From Verrucomicrobiota bacterium (GTDB lineage Bacteria; Verrucomicrobiota; Verrucomicrobiia; Methylacidiphilales; Verrucolacustridaceae): a DNA stretch of 28,590 nucleotides. Where the stretch lies: assembly GCA_010028775.1 (NCBI GenBank), contig RHAF01000004.1, positions 1 to 28,590 on the forward strand, in the 5' to 3' direction. The notes beneath the pieces are model-generated. The model saw nothing but the letters and a program-made list of their open reading frames with translations. It made no database searches and was not told the DNA's origin. Shown in pieces: positions 7,729 through 16,729 of this stretch. A program made the position numbers and the translations under genes. Each line of letters starts with the position of its first letter. The stretch's first letter is position 1.

Positions 7729-9435
7729 TTACTGACCCGTGCCGGAGGCCTCGACCGCCGTCACCCGCACGACCTCCTCGATCGTCGTGGTTCCCTCCGC
7801 CACTTTTTCCCATCCGTCCTCGCGGAGGCTGGTCATTCCCTGGGAGCGGGCCATCTCCCGGATGACCGCGCTGGATTCACGACGGGTGATCAGTTCCTGG
7901 ATTTGCGGGGAAACGAGGCAGATTTCGTAAATCGCGCGCCGGCCCTGGTAACCGGTGTGCCGGCAACGGTCGCAGCCAACCGCCTTGTGGGCGGTGGCCG
8001 CCTTCTCCACGGGAATCCCCACCTTGTGGCAGTACTCTTCGGTATAGTTCCCCGGCTCGCAGCACCACGGGCACAACACGCGGACGAGTCGCTGGGCCAG
8101 AAAAGCCCGCACCGAGGTGCCCACCAAAAACGGCTCCACCCCCATGTCGACCAGTCGGGTGATACCCCCGATGGCGTCATTGGTGTGGAGGGTGGAGAAA
8201 ACCAGATGTCCCGTCAGGGCGGCCTGGATGGCGATCTTGATTGTTTCGCTGTCACGCATCTCGCCCACCATGACCACATTGGGATCACCCCGCAGGATGC
8301 TACGCAGCCCGGTGGCAAAGGTGAGGTTGATTTCCGGCTTCACCGCGATCTGCACCACCCCAGGGAGCTTGTTTTCCACCGGATCCTCGATGGTCACAAT
8401 CCGCCGGTCCTTGGTGTTGAGCGAGGCCAGAAACGTGTAGAGGGTGGTCGACTTTCCGGAGCCCGTCGGCCCGGTGATCAGCACGATACCGTTGGGCAAG
8501 GCCAGAAGACCCCGGACCTTCTGCTCGTTGATCGGGCTGAGGCCGAGCTGGGCGAAATCATACCTTTGTTGGCCGAGCAGACGGAGACTGACCGACTCCC
8601 CCGTGACCGAAGGGATGGTGGCCACGCGAACATCGATCGGCCGTCCCTCGAACTCCAGGTTGATCCGTCCGTCCTGCGGCAAGCGCCGTTCGGCAATGTC
8701 GAGATGGGCCATGATCTTGATGCGCGAAATGAGCGAGGCCTGGAAGAGCTTGATCTGCGGAGGAACGGGAATGTTGCGCAACACTCCGTCGATCCGATAG
8801 CGCACCTGAAGATCGTCCTCCAGCGGCTCGATATGGATATCCGTCGCCCGCTCCTGGAGGGCCTCCCGGATGATCTGGTTGACGAACTTGATCACCGAAG
8901 CCTCGGAATCGTCCCCATCGAGAATGGTGGTCTCCTGTTCAAGATCGCTCGGGGGCGGAAGATCCCCGCGTCCCTCCAGGATTTCATCAAAGGTCTCCGC
9001 GCCCACCCCGTACCCGCTCCGCAGACCATCAAGCACGGCCCGACGCGGGGCCAACATCCACTGCGTTTCCCCCTCCCAAAATCCGGCCAGGGCTTGGCGG
9101 GCCAAATGATCGAAGGGATCGAAACAGAGAACGGGCAACGGACCGCCTTCTTCCGGGGTGATGGGCAAGAGGCGGTGCCGCAAGGCGATCCGGGCGGGAA
9201 ACTTATCGCGCATCGGCGCGGGAATCGGCGGAATTTCCCCGGGCCAGACCGGAAGACCGATGGATTCCCCCAGCTTCTGGGTAAAGATCTTTTCGTCGAC
9301 CTGCCCGGTCTCCAGCAGGGCATTGACCATGGACCTCTGCTCCTGGGAAGCCTCCAACACGGCTTTCTGACAGGTCGCCAGATCCTTGGCGCCCGACTGT
9401 TCCGCCAAATCGACCAGGGCTTCCGGCAGGCTCAC
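7729..9435 (-). CDS. gspE: T2SS assembly ATPase GspE
   Basis: GspE is the cytoplasmic hexameric ATPase that powers pseudopilus assembly. The 568-residue form has an N-terminal GspE/PilB-type domain (about 1-140), then the ATPase core. Motifs seen are: RATDIHIEP and RYRIDGVL before the core; Walker A GPTGSGKST at about 322-330; the Asp box IVTIEDPVE; the Walker B region LRGDPNVVMVGEMRDSET; and the His box FSTLHTNDA. A tetracysteine zinc site is present (Cys455, Cys458, Cys488, Cys491). I chose GTG at 9435 because it overlaps the aminopeptidase stop as GTGA. The stretch upstream in the same frame lies inside the aminopeptidase gene and is not GspE-like. Confidence 0.96.
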   Translation of the reverse strand: MSLPEALVDLAEQSGAKDLATCQKAVLEASQEQRSMVNALLETGQVDEKIFTQKLGESIGLPVWPGEIPPIPAPMRDKFPARIALRHRLLPITPEEGGPLPVLCFDPFDHLARQALAGFWEGETQWMLAPRRAVLDGLRSGYGVGAETFDEILEGRGDLPPPSDLEQETTILDGDDSEASVIKFVNQIIREALQERATDIHIEPLEDDLQVRYRIDGVLRNIPVPPQIKLFQASLISRIKIMAHLDIAERRLPQDGRINLEFEGRPIDVRVATIPSVTGESVSLRLLGQQRYDFAQLGLSPINEQKVRGLLALPNGIVLITGPTGSGKSTTLYTFLASLNTKDRRIVTIEDPVENKLPGVVQIAVKPEINLTFATGLRSILRGDPNVVMVGEMRDSETIKIAIQAALTGHLVFSTLHTNDAIGGITRLVDMGVEPFLVGTSVRAFLAQRLVRVLCPWCCEPGNYTEEYCHKVGIPVEKAATAHKAVGCDRCRHTGYQGRRAIYEICLVSPQIQELITRRESSAVIREMARSQGMTSLREDGWEKVAEGTTTIEEVVRVTAVEASGTGQ

Positions 9436-10577
9436 GGAGCCAACACTTTCCCCAGTTTTTCCGGGTTCAATCCCGCCAGATCCCGGGTGACAAACCTTCC
9501 GTCCTCCCGGATAAGCTGCCCATCGAAAAAGATCCGTCCCCCGCCATGGGCGCGATCCTGCAGGTTCACCAGGTCCCAATGGACTTGGGAACGGTTTCCA
9601 TTGTCCGCCACCTCATAGGCCTGGCCCGGCGTGAAATGGAAGGAACCGGCAATCTTTTCATCAAAGAGGATGTCCCGGATCGGCCGGGTGAGCCTCGGAT
9701 TCAGGCCAAGGGAAAATTCACCGATGTACCGGGCCCCCTCATCACTGGAAAAGATCTCCTCCAACTGGCGGCCTTTGTCCCCCGCCTTGGCCTCAACAAT
9801 TCTTCCTTTGGAAAAGCGCAGCCGCACGTTGTCAAAGGGAATCCCTCGGTAGATCGCCGGCGCGTTGAAGGTGACCTGTCCCTCGACGCTGTCCCGGACC
9901 GGGGCTGTGAAAACCTCCCCATCGGGGATGTTTCTTTCTCCCACGCAGGGTATCGCCCCAATCCCCTTGATGGAGAACCGGAGATCCGTTCCCGGTCCGG
10001 TGATGTGAACCCGGTCGGTTCTCTTCATTCTCCGGACCAGCGGTTGGAGTTCCCCGGCCATCTTGCGGTAATCCAACGTGCAGACCTGAAAAAAAAGATC
10101 CTCAAAAGCATCGGTGCTCATGCCGGCGGCCTGGGCCATCGAGGGGGTAGGCCAGCGGAGCACCACCCAGCGCGTATGGTTGATCCGCCGGTCGGAAAAA
10201 GGGCGGAGGATCTTGCCGGCCATTTTCTGCTTTGCATGGGGAACATCACTGGACTCAAAACTGTTCTGCGAGCCCCTCAACCCGATGTAGGCCTGCATCG
10301 AGCGAAGACGGGCCAGATCGTGTTTCACGGAAAACCGCAAGCCCGAATCCGTGGCACCCTGCGCCAGTTCCCGGGAAATCCGTCCCGCATGGAGTTGCAC
10401 ATGGGGTTCCGCCCCCCTTTCCCGCACTGCCCGGATCAGCTCGATGACAAAATCCTCGGGGATCTCCGCCGCATCGATCCAAACCCGGTCCCCGCGCCGC
10501 AGGCGGGTCGAATGCCCCGCAAGCAACCGGGCCAACGGGCGGTAAGAGGCTTCTTTCACGGAGAACTTTTCCCCCAC
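9432..10577 (-). CDS. M29-family metallo-aminopeptidase
   Basis: This is an M29 (AmpS/aminopeptidase T-like) peptidase that removes N-terminal residues from peptides using two metal ions. All six expected metal ligands are visible: Glu221 in IPDGEVFTAP, Glu287 in IGEFSLGLNP, His314 and Tyr321 in SFHFTPGQAY, and His333 and Asp335 in SQVHWDL. At 381 residues the length is normal. No signal peptide is seen, so it is probably cytoplasmic. It heads the T2SS operon and its stop overlaps gspE as GTGA. No functional link between this peptidase and secretion is established. The start is GTG at 10577, or GTG at 10559 with GGGGGA upstream; the latter would leave a more usable intergenic gap. Confidence 0.9.
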   Translation of the reverse strand: MGEKFSVKEASYRPLARLLAGHSTRLRRGDRVWIDAAEIPEDFVIELIRAVRERGAEPHVQLHAGRISRELAQGATDSGLRFSVKHDLARLRSMQAYIGLRGSQNSFESSDVPHAKQKMAGKILRPFSDRRINHTRWVVLRWPTPSMAQAAGMSTDAFEDLFFQVCTLDYRKMAGELQPLVRRMKRTDRVHITGPGTDLRFSIKGIGAIPCVGERNIPDGEVFTAPVRDSVEGQVTFNAPAIYRGIPFDNVRLRFSKGRIVEAKAGDKGRQLEEIFSSDEGARYIGEFSLGLNPRLTRPIRDILFDEKIAGSFHFTPGQAYEVADNGNRSQVHWDLVNLQDRAHGGGRIFFDGQLIREDGRFVTRDLAGLNPEKLGKVLAP

Positions 10578-10590
10578 CCCGGACGGGGGT
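10576..10590. repeat. Short inverted repeat between divergent genes
   Basis: ACCCC and GGGGT face each other across five bases. The site lies in the very short gap between the minus-strand aminopeptidase and the plus-strand secreted protein. It could be an operator for divergent control or a small hairpin, but a five-base stem of this composition may be chance. Confidence 0.25.
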
Positions 10591-10603
10591 AGGTTACAAG
10601 GTC

Positions 10604-11188
10604 ATGAGGCTTCATCCCTTTAAGTTTCAACCACTCCGCTTCTTTGGCAAGCTGACCGCTTCATTGATCATCGGTGTTTTTTCGGGATGGGCCACCTGGG
10701 CGGCGGAACCCGCCACCCTCACCGGCCAAGCAACCATCCAGCTAAAAAACTCCAGTTCCCCGCAGAAACTCGCCGGGATGGACCTGGTTCTGGCTCCCGC
10801 CACCCTGATTCCGGAAATCCGACGCCTGCGTATGGAGACCTGGAGGACGGAGGGTCTGGCTGTCAAACGGAATGCTGATGGGGAAGAGGAGCCGATCGGC
10901 GTGCAGATCGACTTTGCCGACGGATACAAGAACCTGGATCTGAAGGCCATGAGCCAGGCTGCCGCCAACGCGGCCACTCTGCGGACCAAGACCGACACCA
11001 ACGGGGTCTACACGTTTAGGAACGCCACGCCCGGCCGTTATGCCCTCTACTGCCAGTACAAAAGCCGCTATGCCGTGGCCTATTGGTTGCTGGAGGTGGA
11101 TGTGGCCGGCGGAAAAACCAACTCCCTCATCTTATGCGAGACCAACGCCGCCGAGATCTTTAACCGTTTCGAAAAAAAGAAGCCTTAA
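10604..11188 (+). CDS. Secreted protein with carboxypeptidase-regulatory-like domain
   Basis: The 194-residue product has a signal peptide (basic start, hydrophobic stretch LTASLIIGVFSGWATW, likely cleavage after TWAA). The mature part looks like a single Ig-like beta fold of the carboxypeptidase-regulatory/Cna-B type: ATLTGQATIQL begins it, and TDTNGVYTFRNATPGRYAL is the typical T-x-G-x-Y-x-F...PGxY signature. A long insertion with charged residues (RRLRMETWRTEG) lies in the middle. Such domains occur in surface or periplasmic proteins, often without enzymatic activity. It stands alone on the plus strand between two minus-strand operons, and its stop TAA interlocks with the stop of the ABC exporter gene. 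Function is unknown. Confidence 0.75.
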   Translation: MRLHPFKFQPLRFFGKLTASLIIGVFSGWATWAAEPATLTGQATIQLKNSSSPQKLAGMDLVLAPATLIPEIRRLRMETWRTEGLAVKRNADGEEEPIGVQIDFADGYKNLDLKAMSQAAANAATLRTKTDTNGVYTFRNATPGRYALYCQYKSRYAVAYWLLEVDVAGGKTNSLILCETNAAEIFNRFEKKKP

Positions 11189-12951
11189 CCCTGGCCGGAG
11201 GCGGCCTGCCAAAGCCTCCAATAGGGGCCCTTGCGCGCCAGCAGATCTTCGCCCCGTCCCTCCTCCACCAATCTCCCTTTTTCCAGAACCAGAATCCGGT
11301 CCGCCCGGTGTGCCGCATGCAACCGATGGGTGACCAGCAGGGTAGTCGGACGGCTCATCACCCGGCCCAGGACATCGAGAAGATCCTTCTCCGTGGCCGG
11401 ATCCAGCGCGCTGGTCGGTTCGTCCAAAAGAAGGATTGGCGCATCCCGCAGGAAGGCCCGGGCAATCCCGATTCTCTGCCGTTGTCCACCGCTCAGCATC
11501 GCCCCGCGCTCCCCCACCCTCGTCTCATACCCCTGGGGCAGGGAGCGGATGAACTCCTCCGCCTGCGCCTCCTGGGCCGCCTTTTCAATCTCCCGGAAGG
11601 AGGCCCCGGGTCTGCCGTAGGCGATGTTTTCCCGCACGGTTCCGTTCAGCAGGACGGTCTCCTGAAGGACCAGAGCCTGCCGGGACCGCAGGTCCTTCTT
11701 GGCCACCTCCCGCAAATCGATCCCATGAAAAAGAATGCTTCCTTCCGTCGGGTCGTAGAACCGCGGCAGGAGGGATAGAAGCGTGGTCTTGCCGGCCCCG
11801 GTTCCTCCGACCACCGCCACGGACTCCCCCGGCTCTATGACGAATCGCAGACCGCGGAGCACCTCGTCCCCACGCGGGTAGCGGAATCCCACATCTCGAA
11901 ACTCGATCTTTCCGGCGCCGGACGGCAACCGCACCGGCCTGGCCGGATCAGGAACCTCGTCGGGAGTGTCGAGAACCTCGAACACCCGCTGGGCTGCGGC
12001 GGCCGCCCCCTCCATCGACCAAGCGGTGTAGCTCAGCTGTTCCAGCGGGGAGTACAACATCGCGAGATAGGCCAGAAAAACGAGCAGGTCCCCGAGCGTC
12101 ATCCGCCCCGCGGCCACCTCCCCCGCACCCGCCCACAGAAGCGCCGCCGTCCCGGCGGCCAGCAGCGTTCCCACCACCAGGGTGCTGGCCACGTTGGTCA
12201 TGGACAGGCGGAGGTTGGCCTCGAGCGACTGACGGCACTCCCGGCGAAAAAGATCCACCTCGTGGGACTCCCTTCCGAAGGCATGGACCACCCGGATACT
12301 GGAAAGCCCCTCGTTGGCCCGGGCGAGCACATCACTTTCCTGGGACTGCAGAGCCGCCGTTTCCCGTCGGATTCTTCCGGCATAACGCGAGATGGCCATC
12401 AGGAGAAATGGAATCACCCCCAGGGAAAAACCGGCCAGCAGGGGGCTCATCCGGAACATGACAAAAAAAGTCCCGCCCAAGGTCAGGAGCGAACCGAGGA
12501 TCGTGGCGAAACCGCGGTTGAAGTAGGTCTGGATCGCCTGGGCGTCGTAGGCCACGCGGAAGCTGGAATCCGAACTCCGCCGCACATCGTGAAACCGGAG
12601 GGGCAGGGACTGCAGGTAGGCATACAGCTCCGTTCGGATCCGTAACAGGGCCCGCAACCCGATTTCAATCAGGGCGAAGGTTTCGGCCAAATTGACCGCC
12701 CCCCAAAGCAGATGAATCCCCACCAGCGCCCCGCAGGTGATGGAAAGGGCGGACGGCAGGGACCATTCGCCGGGCAAAAAGGGAAGAACGATTCCCCCCT
12801 CCGGCGACCGGAGGATGACATCAACGACAAATTTGAGGGGCCATGGTTTCAGCAGGTTGAGCCCGGTGGCGATTCCGAGCAGTCCCAAAGCCAGCAAAAT
12901 CCGCCCGAGAAAAGGCCGGTAGTAGCTGAGAATGCGGAAAATCAGACTCAT
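11185..12951 (-). CDS. MsbA-type ABC exporter, membrane and ATPase domains fused
   Basis: The 588-residue half-transporter has six membrane helices (about 15-305), then a nucleotide-binding domain. ATPase motifs are complete: Walker A GGTGAGKTT (382-390), Q-loop Gln430, signature LSGGQ (486-490), Walker B LLLLDE ending at Glu511, and switch His542. Proteins of this kind work as homodimers that flip lipids, lipid-linked glycans or drugs across the inner membrane. The ATG at 12951 overlaps the stop of the glycosyltransferase fusion as ATGA, so it probably exports a product of that enzyme; this link is inference. An in-frame extension of 114 residues upstream lies inside the neighbouring gene and has no membrane character, so it was rejected. 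MsbA itself cannot be distinguished from a general lipid or multidrug exporter. Confidence 0.92.
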   Translation of the reverse strand: MSLIFRILSYYRPFLGRILLALGLLGIATGLNLLKPWPLKFVVDVILRSPEGGIVLPFLPGEWSLPSALSITCGALVGIHLLWGAVNLAETFALIEIGLRALLRIRTELYAYLQSLPLRFHDVRRSSDSSFRVAYDAQAIQTYFNRGFATILGSLLTLGGTFFVMFRMSPLLAGFSLGVIPFLLMAISRYAGRIRRETAALQSQESDVLARANEGLSSIRVVHAFGRESHEVDLFRRECRQSLEANLRLSMTNVASTLVVGTLLAAGTAALLWAGAGEVAAGRMTLGDLLVFLAYLAMLYSPLEQLSYTAWSMEGAAAAAQRVFEVLDTPDEVPDPARPVRLPSGAGKIEFRDVGFRYPRGDEVLRGLRFVIEPGESVAVVGGTGAGKTTLLSLLPRFYDPTEGSILFHGIDLREVAKKDLRSRQALVLQETVLLNGTVRENIAYGRPGASFREIEKAAQEAQAEEFIRSLPQGYETRVGERGAMLSGGQRQRIGIARAFLRDAPILLLDEPTSALDPATEKDLLDVLGRVMSRPTTLLVTHRLHAAHRADRILVLEKGRLVEEGRGEDLLARKGPYWRLWQAASGQG

Positions 12952-15488
12952 GCGGATTGAACCTTTACTCCGGTGGGCAACAATTGGGCCCGGCGGGCGG
13001 CCACCCGGACCAGATCCCCCACCCGACGTCGTAACTGCCAACCGGTCCAAAGCCAACCGGTCCCGGCCAAGGCCAGGATGCCGAGGAAAAAGGGAAGCGC
13101 CGCGGGATACGCCAAAGCCACCAGCACATCGGCGGTCACCGCGGTTACGGCGAACAGGACGCTGAAAGTGGTCGGAACGATGCCTTGGTGAACGCGTGTC
13201 AACCGACGGCCGTGGGGGTAAATTTCGGTCAGGCTTCGCAGGCGGATGTGCCACCACCGGTTGGCGAAAATCTGCACATCCCAAGAGTTCCAACCGGTGT
13301 CCTGCGCGTAGCGCCAGCCCTCCTCCTCGAGGATTTTTTCGATCTCGGCGAGCAGGTGCACCCTTTCCCTCCCCTGTTCGCTCCAGAAGGAAAGGAGACG
13401 GGAGCGGAAAAGCGGCAAGGACGGTCCGGCATCTCTTTCCGGGGTCTGCACCACCGCGTCAGGGGTCCTTTTTCCCTTCAGCCAAGTGAAGTAACGGGCC
13501 CAATCACGGACCAGGGGTTGGGTCAGGGCGAGATAAAAAACCGTCAAACGGGCCAAAACCGTGTCGTGCCGGGGCTCCACCCGGGCGACAACCATGAAGG
13601 AGATCGCAGGCAGCAGAGTCGCGGCAAGCATCAGGAGGGGAAGAATCCGAAGCTGCTCCACCTGGATGGAGACAAGGAAGACAAACAGGGTGAGCGCATT
13701 CCACTCAAAGCCGCTGACCAGCTGCGCCCAAGGCGAGGCCGGCTTGGGATAGAGACACTGGAAGAGACCGGTGCCGAAAATTCCATGGTAGATGATCGGG
13801 CGGTGAAACACGCGCTCGAACCGCGGAAGTCCGTAGATCACCCCTTTCCACCGCGCGGAGCCCTGGGGATCGAAGTACTGCATATGCTTGAACCGCAGCA
13901 TCGCCTCCGCCTCGCCGTATCCTTTTTGCTGGCGAAAATAGGCCTGCATGGTGAAGCGGCGATGGTGCCAGACCAGGGCGCTGGGACTGAACCCGATCTT
14001 GTGCCCTGCCTGCATCAACCTCCAGCAGAGGTCGACGTCATCCCCGGCGGTGCGGAATTCAGGGTCGAAACCGCCGATCTCCTCAAGAACCGACCTCCAG
14101 TAGGCCATGTTGCAGCCCGGGATGTGTTCCGCCTCCGTGTCGCTAAGGAGCACATGGGTGGGTGCCCCCGGACAAGCCGCCACCGCGGCCGGAACCGGCC
14201 CTTGAGCCGGAGGATTGAGGTTGGGCCCCCCCACCGCCGCGTAGGAGGAGTGTAAAAGGGAGGAGACGAGAAAATAGAGCCAGTCGGAATCAGGCATGCA
14301 GTCTGAATCAGTGTAGGCGACGATCTCCCCCGCGGCGGCCTGTAGGCCGACGTTGCGGGCCGCAGACAAGCCGCGGTTCGGTTGGAGGATGTTTTTTACC
14401 AGAGGAAAATCGGCGACGATCGACTGGGTCGAGTCTTTTGAGCCGTCGTCCACCAAAATCACCTCGAAATCCGGATAATCGACTTTTTGGAGAGCCTCAA
14501 GGCATCCCCGCAGGGTGGCCGCCCCGTTGTAGCTGCAGACCACCACCGAGACCTTCGGCACCCGTGGCAGGGGGAATTTTTCAAATAACCGGTCCCTCGC
14601 TCCGAGGGTTTTCTGCGCAAGGTTGCGGTAGGCTAGTTTCGGTTGTCGGTCCCTCTGGACCAATCCGAAGGCCCAATCCTCGACGTCGATTCCGTCGGTG
14701 AACCACTCGTCGGTCCAGGAAAACAAAATCGTTCCCGCCAAACCTCCGCGAAACACCTCGTCCCAATGCAAATCCAGCAAAGCCGCCTGCTCCTCCTGGC
14801 TGTGCCGGATCGTATCCATGCCGAATTCGCCCAAAACCAGCGGTCGGCCCTCGGCCAGATTCTGTAAGCGCGAAAGGTAAGCCCTGAGGTCCGGCCCCCG
14901 GTGGAGGTAGACGTTGTAGGATAGAAAATCCGTCTCTTTCGGCAGAAGATATTCGGTCGGCGGAAAGTTGGCGTAGGCCGCCAAGGCGCAAGAGTCTTCG
15001 TCTTTGACGATCCGGACCAGGGAATCGAGGAATCCCTCAACCCGCTGGGGCCCGTACCAGCGGACCAGGTCGGGAGGGATCTCGTTGTCGATGTAGTAAC
15101 CCAGCACCGCGGGATGGCCCGAGCCCGCCTTGGCCGCCCGCCGCACACTGGCCCGGATCTCCCGCCGGACGGTGCCGTCATCCAGGAAAAGCACCCGCCT
15201 CTGCCACGGCACGGTCACCATCACCCGCAAGCCATGCTCCGCCGCCAGGTCCAGAAACCAGCGGGGGGGAGGATGATACACCCGCAGAACGTTGAAGCCG
15301 GCGGCGGCCACCAGGGCAAAATCGCGGCGGGCCTTCTCCGGCGCTCCCAGATGGTCGTCGCCCTCCCGGAAAGGGCCATAGGTGACCCCCTGGATGAAGA
15401 ACTTGTTTTCCCCGCTGAAAAGAAACTTCCCGCGCACCTCGATGCGCGGCCCAGACAAACCGGAGCCGTGACCCGGGGCGGAACTCAC
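12948..15488 (-). CDS. Glycoside hydrolase-like / family 2 glycosyltransferase fusion, membrane protein
   Basis: This 846-residue protein joins two enzyme types. Residues about 15-295 form a GH2-like TIM barrel: YYIDNE carries the acid/base candidate Glu136, and LVLGEFG carries the nucleophile candidate Glu221. Residues about 312-560 are a GT-A glycosyltransferase (family 2): VSVVVCSYNG, VILVDDGSKD, the metal-binding TDSD at 393-396 and the catalytic-base region GDDVDLCWR. Hydrophobic stretches at about 605-660 and 785-815 suggest a membrane-anchored C-terminal half. The start GTG overlaps the proA stop as GTGA and the gene runs into the ABC exporter by ATGA. Both active sites look intact. 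A role in making or trimming an exported polysaccharide or glycolipid is likely, but the substrate cannot be read from the sequence. Confidence 0.88.
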   Translation of the reverse strand: MSSAPGHGSGLSGPRIEVRGKFLFSGENKFFIQGVTYGPFREGDDHLGAPEKARRDFALVAAAGFNVLRVYHPPPRWFLDLAAEHGLRVMVTVPWQRRVLFLDDGTVRREIRASVRRAAKAGSGHPAVLGYYIDNEIPPDLVRWYGPQRVEGFLDSLVRIVKDEDSCALAAYANFPPTEYLLPKETDFLSYNVYLHRGPDLRAYLSRLQNLAEGRPLVLGEFGMDTIRHSQEEQAALLDLHWDEVFRGGLAGTILFSWTDEWFTDGIDVEDWAFGLVQRDRQPKLAYRNLAQKTLGARDRLFEKFPLPRVPKVSVVVCSYNGAATLRGCLEALQKVDYPDFEVILVDDGSKDSTQSIVADFPLVKNILQPNRGLSAARNVGLQAAAGEIVAYTDSDCMPDSDWLYFLVSSLLHSSYAAVGGPNLNPPAQGPVPAAVAACPGAPTHVLLSDTEAEHIPGCNMAYWRSVLEEIGGFDPEFRTAGDDVDLCWRLMQAGHKIGFSPSALVWHHRRFTMQAYFRQQKGYGEAEAMLRFKHMQYFDPQGSARWKGVIYGLPRFERVFHRPIIYHGIFGTGLFQCLYPKPASPWAQLVSGFEWNALTLFVFLVSIQVEQLRILPLLMLAATLLPAISFMVVARVEPRHDTVLARLTVFYLALTQPLVRDWARYFTWLKGKRTPDAVVQTPERDAGPSLPLFRSRLLSFWSEQGRERVHLLAEIEKILEEEGWRYAQDTGWNSWDVQIFANRWWHIRLRSLTEIYPHGRRLTRVHQGIVPTTFSVLFAVTAVTADVLVALAYPAALPFFLGILALAGTGWLWTGWQLRRRVGDLVRVAARRAQLLPTGVKVQSA

Positions 15489-16729
15489 TCGCGCAATTGG
15501 CCGCGGCCAACAACCACGTACTTGTAGGAAGTCAGCTCCTCAAGCCCCATGGGGCCACGGGCGTGGATCTTATCGGTGCTGATCCCGATCTCCGCCCCGA
15601 AACCGAACTCCGCCCCGTCGGTGAACCGGGTCGAGGCGTTCCAATAGACCGCGGCGGAATCGGCCCCCCGCAAAAACTCATCCGCGGCCGCACGATCGCC
15701 CGTGACGATCGCATCCGAATGGTGGCTGCCGTGCTTTTCCAGGTGTTCCAAGGCCCCACGCACGCCGTCGACCACCCGGATCGACATGACGAGATCGAGG
15801 TATTCAGTCTCCCAATTGGCCGGTGGTTCCAGTTTTTCTCCCGCCGCCTGGCTGGCTGCGGCATCCCCGAAAAGCTTTACTCCCTTGGCCCGCAGGGCCC
15901 GGACCAGACGGGGCAGAATCTTTTCCGCCCCGGCGCGGTCGACCAGGAGGGTTTCCGCCGCATTGCAGGTGGCGGGACGCTGGCACTTGGCATTGACCAC
16001 GATGGCCTCGGCCATGTCGGGGTCGGCGCCCTGGTGGACAAAAACGTGGCAGACCCCGTGGGAGTGTTTGATCACCGGCACGCGGGCGTTCTCCAAGACG
16101 GTATGGATGAGCCCATGGCCGCCCCGGGGAATCAGAAGGTCAATGACCCCCTCCAAACGGCACATTTCCGGAATGCTTTCGCGGCTTTCATCCTCCACCA
16201 GCGCCACCACCTCGGCCGGCAGTCCCTTTTTCTCCGCCGCCTCACCCAGCGCCGAGGCCAGGGCCCGGTTGCTTTTCTTCGCCTCCCGTCCGCCGCGCAG
16301 AAGCACGCCGTTCCCGGTCTTCAGGCAAAGGACCGCGCTGTCGACCGTCACGTTGGGCCGGGATTCGTAAATGATGCCGATCAGCCCGATTGGCACCCTG
16401 ATTTTCTTAATCTCCAGCCCGTTGGGTTGTTTCCATTTGCGGATCACCTCGCCAACGGGATCAGACAATTTCACCACCTGACGCACCCCGGCAACCATTT
16501 CGGCAAAGCGCTTTTCATTCAGGTCCAGCCGGTCGAGCAGGGATCCGGAGATTCCCGCTTTACGCGCCGCGGCCAGATCCTCGTCGTTGGCCGCGCGGAT
16601 TTCATTTTTTCTCAGCTCCAGCTGGTTGGCCATGGCCAACAGCAGGTCGTTTTTCTCCTGCGCGGAAAGCCGGGCCAAATGGCGCGAGGCCTGCCTGGCC
16701 CTGCGGGCCAAATCCAGCACCGCGCTCAT
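15485..16729 (-). CDS. proA: Gamma-glutamyl phosphate reductase
   Basis: ProA reduces gamma-glutamyl phosphate to glutamate semialdehyde with NADPH, the second step of proline synthesis, in the cytoplasm. The 414 residues agree with the family (about 415). Visible features are the nucleotide-binding region (RVPIGLIGIIYESRPNVTVD, LLRGGREA), PRGGHGLI, and the catalytic Cys255 in RPATCNAAETLLV. The end of the chain carries the family signature NASTRFTDGAEFGFGAEIGI. The start overlaps the proB stop as ATGA and the stop overlaps the glycosyltransferase fusion start as GTGA. The proB-proA order is normal; co-transcription with glycan genes is not. Confidence 0.97.
   Translation of the reverse strand: MSAVLDLARRARQASRHLARLSAQEKNDLLLAMANQLELRKNEIRAANDEDLAAARKAGISGSLLDRLDLNEKRFAEMVAGVRQVVKLSDPVGEVIRKWKQPNGLEIKKIRVPIGLIGIIYESRPNVTVDSAVLCLKTGNGVLLRGGREAKKSNRALASALGEAAEKKGLPAEVVALVEDESRESIPEMCRLEGVIDLLIPRGGHGLIHTVLENARVPVIKHSHGVCHVFVHQGADPDMAEAIVVNAKCQRPATCNAAETLLVDRAGAEKILPRLVRALRAKGVKLFGDAAASQAAGEKLEPPANWETEYLDLVMSIRVVDGVRGALEHLEKHGSHHSDAIVTGDRAAADEFLRGADSAAVYWNASTRFTDGAEFGFGAEIGISTDKIHARGPMGLEELTSYKYVVVGRGQLRE

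Noticed and set aside
7504..9618. A 704-residue open frame on the plus strand opposite gspF and gspE
   Set aside because: The minus strand encodes unmistakable GspF and GspE with all motifs. The plus-strand translation is rich in His, Arg, Gly and Pro with no domain signal, as expected from the antisense of GC-rich coding DNA.
11189..11215. GGCCG/CGGCC hairpin just after the convergent stop codons as a terminator
   Set aside because: It lies inside the ABC exporter gene, has a five-base stem and no T-run on either strand.
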